Part shown: positions 60,285 through 64,000 of the stretch, piece by piece
How the letters are laid out: each line of letters starts with the position of its first letter
Numbering within the stretch: the stretch's first letter is position 1
Source: Brachionus koreanus
Taxonomy: Eukaryota; Rotifera; Eurotatoria; Ploima; Brachionidae
Direction of reading: 5' to 3'
Assembly: GCA_016987375.1 (NCBI GenBank)
Contig: PJRA01000077.1
Coordinates: 484,448-548,447, forward strand
DNA length: 64,000 bases
The notes under the pieces: model-generated
Seen by the model: only the letters and a program-made list of their open reading frames with translations
Database searches by the model: none
What the model was told of the DNA's origin: nothing
Made by a program: the position numbers and the translations under genes

Positions 60285-60440
60285 TAACACCATTCATCGA
60301 GGTCCAATTCAATCACATGAACATGGCTGTTTGTTTCAACTAGCATATCAAAATCCAAATTATTTACCTTATTATATTGATTGTTTATAAAGTCTAAGTT
60401 AATACATTTTTGGTACTTTTTTCTTGAAACAACAAACCTT
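60285..60440 (-). pseudogene. SWIM-type zinc-finger fragment, MULE-like
   Basis: The minus strand reads RFVVSRKKYQKCINLDFINN and then ETNSHVHVIELDLDEWCYSK, CNCW, stop. The pattern (hydrophobic strand, then DLDEWxxxxCxC) resembles the start of the SWIM zinc finger near the C-terminus of MULE transposases. The second half (CxH) is lost. Confidence 0.45.
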
Positions 60441-60859
60441 ATATAAAAAAAACATTATTAAAATAACAAAATTTAAATTTTGCTTCGATCTCCTCACCAT
60501 GAGAGTCTATTTCAACTAAGGCCATATTAATTCATGGCTGTCTTGGTTGATAAAGAATCTTTTGCTTTTTTATTGTCGTTTCTTTTTAAGCATATAATTT
60601 TAATCGCTTATTAAGGCGGCTTTTTTTCAAATAAAAAGAAAAAAGGTTTTCAAGAATTTTGAAATTACTGTTTGAATTTAAATAAAAATTGTAAGGCAAA
60701 AATTAATACAGAGAAAAATTGTGTAAATTGAAGCAAATACCAAAAAAAAATTTTGTATTTTTGTCTAAAATTTAATAAATTTTAATAATCTTGAAGAGTT
60801 TCCATATTTTTGTTTTTATTACCAAGTAAATTTGATTCAATCTATTTAATTTATAGCAG

Positions 60860-61190
60860 ATTAATCAACAGAATAGTGTCTGAAATATCTTTAATGATCG
60901 ATTAACACTTCATTTTTTTAATTTTATAAAAATAATTGTAAAAAAATTAAAAATAAAAATTTAAAAAGTTTAACATTTAAACATTTAATTTAAATTTTTT
61001 GAATTTTTTTTCAAAATCTGTAAAGATCAAATTGATATTATTGAATATAGAAAGTTTGAATGTTGAAAACTTCAACATTGATCTCTTGATCACCAAGCTA
61101 TTCAACAGTCTTGTATAAAAATGTTTAAAGATTTTTCACCATTGGCCGTTTTTGACATAGGTTCAATAAGTTTGTCGCTATTCCTTTAAA
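60860..61190 (-). repeat. Dispersed repeat, probable LINE 3' untranslated region
   Basis: It aligns in the same orientation with 29640-29990, sharing ATTAACACTTCATTT, TCAAAATCTGTA, AATATTGATCTCTTGATCAC (one base different) and GTTCAATAA-type text. At 29.6 kb the repeat lies directly downstream of a LINE C-terminus, hence the interpretation. Confidence 0.65.
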
Positions 61191-61688
61191 AAATCCCATG
61201 TTCAGTATTTTTGTTTACTCAGCAATAATTTTTGTTTTCTAAATAAATTATACTCGAGTCATATCAAAATTTTCTTTTGATGAGAATTTCAAATGTGCTA
61301 TTTTAAATTTTTATAGTTTTCGTTTTTTTACCTATTTTTGTTTAAGGCATGATTTTGTCACATGTTTTATTCTAAACAAAAAAAAACTTTTTATAAAAAT
61401 AAATAAAACTAAAAATATAAGGACAAAATAAAATCTAAATTTTTTTAAAATTAAAAGTTTATTTTTTGATTGCCCAAAAAAATACCAAGAAAAAAAAAAT
61501 TTGATTTTTGTTGATAAAATATATTTGAATAGTTTCTTAATTTAAAAAAAAAATTCGTAAATAAAATAGATAAATTGTCTTTTATAGCCAATATTTTTTT
61601 AGGCTAAATTTAAAAATTACATAAAAATTTTAAAAATAAATTAAACTAGTTAATTAGTTAATAAACTAAATTGAGAAATAAAGTAAAA

Positions 61689-64000
61689 TCATAGATATTC
61701 GGCTGCATAGGTCGACTTCATTTTCCATATACTCAAACAGTCGTCGCCCATCAAACAACTTTCTTTTATCAAATAAAATCTAGAAAAAAAAATTTAATTT
61801 AATTTAATTTTTTAAAAAATTTTCCAACATTTTTTCAAAATTTTCTTGTAATTTTTTAGATGTCCATTTTGCCTGCTTACAATAGACAACCAATAGACCA
61901 TTTGGTTGAACAATTTCTTTGAGTCTTCGCAACCATGCTTAAAATAAATTCAAATATGCTTTTAAACCTTTAACTAGTTATTGTTTAATTTACACAAATG
62001 ATTCTCAACCCTGTCAATCATAGAAAAAAGGACCAGTTCACTCTTTGGAATTTCGTTCGGAATCCAAGTCATCTGTTTGAACACAACCTTATTTACAACA
62101 TCCATATCATTGCACTTTATACACACATCCTCTTCTCCGACCTTGACGCACACTTCTCCTTGGGCCTGAATTTTCAGCGCAATGTCCAAAAACTTTCCAC
62201 AAAAGTCAACACCAACAACTTCGTCAAATCGTTTGGCCAAGTCAAAAACCAAACGGCCAGTCGAACATCCCAAGTGCGTGGCTATTCTACCCTCAACTGG
62301 ATAATCATCCAAAATTTTATTTACTTGTTCAATTAATTTTTCAATTCTTTCAGCCTTTACATGCTGGTCAACAATTTCATTTTCAAAATGTTGTCCATGC
62401 AGATGAGAATCATACAAATATTGCTTGTTTGTAGTCTCGTAGTATCCAACTTGAAGTTTATTTTCATCCAAATCAACTTTGTTGTCTTGAATTTTTTTTA
62501 TTTAGAAAAAAAAAAAATTTTTTTCTCTATTTTACTTGGTGTTCCAGCGCCCAAGACAAATATGTGGTCTTTGCATAGACGGATCTGGGGATCTGGTTTT
62601 GATCCGTCCGTAGTGGGCAACGATCTGACAAGTCTAAAGCCACAGTGCTGGTAAAAATGTCTTCTGAACATATAGCGAGCAAAACAGGACGCTTCGTCAC
62701 CAGTGGAAGCCCAAGAGCCGCCCATTATCAAATTGTGTCGGCCATCGTAGCAAGGTGAAGAGAAGTCATCATACAAAAAGTGGGTTTTGGTACCCGGTAG
62801 TCCATTAAAATTGTCCTCAGTCCATTCCCAAACATTGCCAAATACATCATGAAAGCCTTTTGAATTAGCTGGATGCAAATCAACTGGCTTAATTAAAAAT
62901 ATAAATAAATATGCTTTTTTTTAATTAAAGATCAATTTACTGTTGATGAACCATAAGCCATGTTATGGTTAACTTTGGAATGTATTTGATAAATAATATC
63001 TTTTGTAGCATCCAAATCAAAAACATCATATTCTCGAATAGCATGGTGTTCTGCTTCGCTGATGCATCTAAAACCTTCACCTTTCCATTTACAATAAGCT
63101 TTTGCTTCATGATAGTTTACTTCTACCGGCCAATTTTTAGGCATCTCCACTATATCAAACATAAGCCTCAATCTTTAAAACAAAAAATAAATAGAACAAG
63201 ATCCTACAATATCTTATTTACTTGAAAGGAAATTCAGATGTGTTTTTATTTTGATTCTCATCAAAATCACTGAAAAAAATTTTCATTTCTTCTTTAGCAT
63301 TTTGGCTCTTGAACATGTTAACATGGTGTTTGGAGAAATGATGTTCTTGACAGTGAGAATATGTCGATATCAGACCACCACATCCAGATTTACACTTCAT
63401 TGGACAAATCCAAAATAACGGGTGTTTTGCTTGTTTGAATTTGACCCATTCCCAGCCCTCATCTGACCAGTATTGACGCTTTGAATATCCATCGTCCAAC
63501 ACAAACTCTAAAAATTGCTCATTTGTAACTTTAAATTTTGATGCCTCAAAAGCGCTAACTCTTTTTAGAAAAAAAAAAAATTTATAAATTTTTTTCCCCT
63601 CATTAGTTTCCTAAGTACTTGCAGTCAACTTGTCCGTACTCATTGTCCCATCCATATGATGGAAAATCAAATTGTTTGCCTAATCTAACTTGAGTTTCGG
63701 CCACTTTGACCATTTCGTTTTTTATTATATTTTTATCTTGGCCTTTTAAAAATAAAATTTTTTAAAAAATTAAAAAAATTTTTTTTTTCTTCTACTCAAT
63801 TGAAAAGGTGCATAGCTCCAGCCGAGGGGTCTCTGCACCAATTCGACAGGATATTGCCTAATTAAGACTGTGGATGTTTCAAAGTGAATGCGCTCGTGTT
63901 CAAAGCCCATGAACAGGGCCCACCAAGGGCTGTCCCAAGTGACAGGCAGCTCTAGCGGGGTTCGATCAATCACCTTGTAAATTAGCTCTCTCACTTTGGC
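61689..64000 (-). CDS. ovoA: Ovothiol synthase OvoA (5' end beyond right edge)
   Basis: OvoA joins cysteine to histidine C5 as a sulfoxide using iron and O2, and its C-terminal methyltransferase N-methylates the imidazole, giving ovothiol. Exons: 63796-64000 (partial), 63619-63742, 63222-63560, 62941-63172, 62536-62887, 61994-62485, 61829-61937, 61689-61779; 647 residues in phase. The DinB-like domain shows the iron motif HxxxHxE in FEHERIHFETS. The sulfatase-modifying (FGE-like) domain has FPSYGWDNEYG, FGNVWEWTEDNF, GGSWASTGDEASCFARY and CGFRLVRS. The SAM methyltransferase has THLGCSTGRLVFDLAK and VVGVDFCGKFLDIA. Only the N-terminal start is missing. The last two donors/acceptors (including GTTGGA at 61828) are less standard. 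No OvoB lyase gene is seen nearby. Confidence 0.96.

Overview
This is eukaryotic nuclear DNA from an invertebrate animal. It is very AT-rich (about three quarters A+T by eye). Coding exons are split by introns mostly of 45-65 bases, with GT-AG ends and T-rich acceptors; I joined the exons by hand so that phase is kept. The gene set is metazoan (CC2D2A, AKAP1, RGS22, NDUFAF4, rhodopsin-type receptors, a trefoil-bearing GH31 protein, OvoA). Base composition, intron size and transposon types resemble what I know of monogonont rotifers such as Brachionus, but that species-level guess is inference.

Layout. 1-5818 (-): 5' part of the ciliary transition-zone gene CC2D2A, with a Tc1/mariner element in intron 8 and a SINE fragment at the left edge. 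6.7-8.2 kb: a dead Tc1 copy and a SINE. 8616-13294 (-): a peptide-type GPCR whose first intron holds three nested inverted-repeat elements. 14.3-20.8 kb: no host gene seen; LINE fragments and a tRNA-derived SINE. 21486-28669 (-): a 19-exon membrane-anchored trefoil/GH31 protein with altered catalytic motifs and two LINE remnants in its only long intron. 29.5-30.4 kb: LINE 3' ends. 31444-32559 (+): a secreted cysteine-rich orphan. 32664-33243 (-): complex I assembly factor NDUFAF4. 34 kb: LINE relic. 35432-39101 (-): a single-exon 7TM receptor gene cut inside TM3 by an intact Tc1 transposon (36176-37905). 39882-40469 (-): ARF1. 42606-44342 (-): AKAP1. 44899-48316 (-): SCCPDH, with a palindromic MITE in intron 6. 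49319-57913 (-): RGS22, whose long introns hold MITEs, a mariner relic and MULE-like debris. 57.9-61.7 kb: transposon debris. 61689-64000 (-): 3' part of the ovothiol synthase OvoA, running off the right edge.

Nine of ten host genes lie on the minus strand. They do not form one pathway. CC2D2A and RGS22 are cilium/flagellum-associated; AKAP1, NDUFAF4 and ARF1 are housekeeping organelle genes. The main stories are (1) a fresh-looking Tc1 insertion that splits an otherwise open receptor gene, (2) a GH31 protein with several active-site substitutions, and (3) a dense, layered transposon landscape of Tc1 DD34E, Tc1/mariner DD36E, mariner relics, MULE-like fragments, palindromic MITEs, several LINE lineages and a tRNA-derived SINE family.
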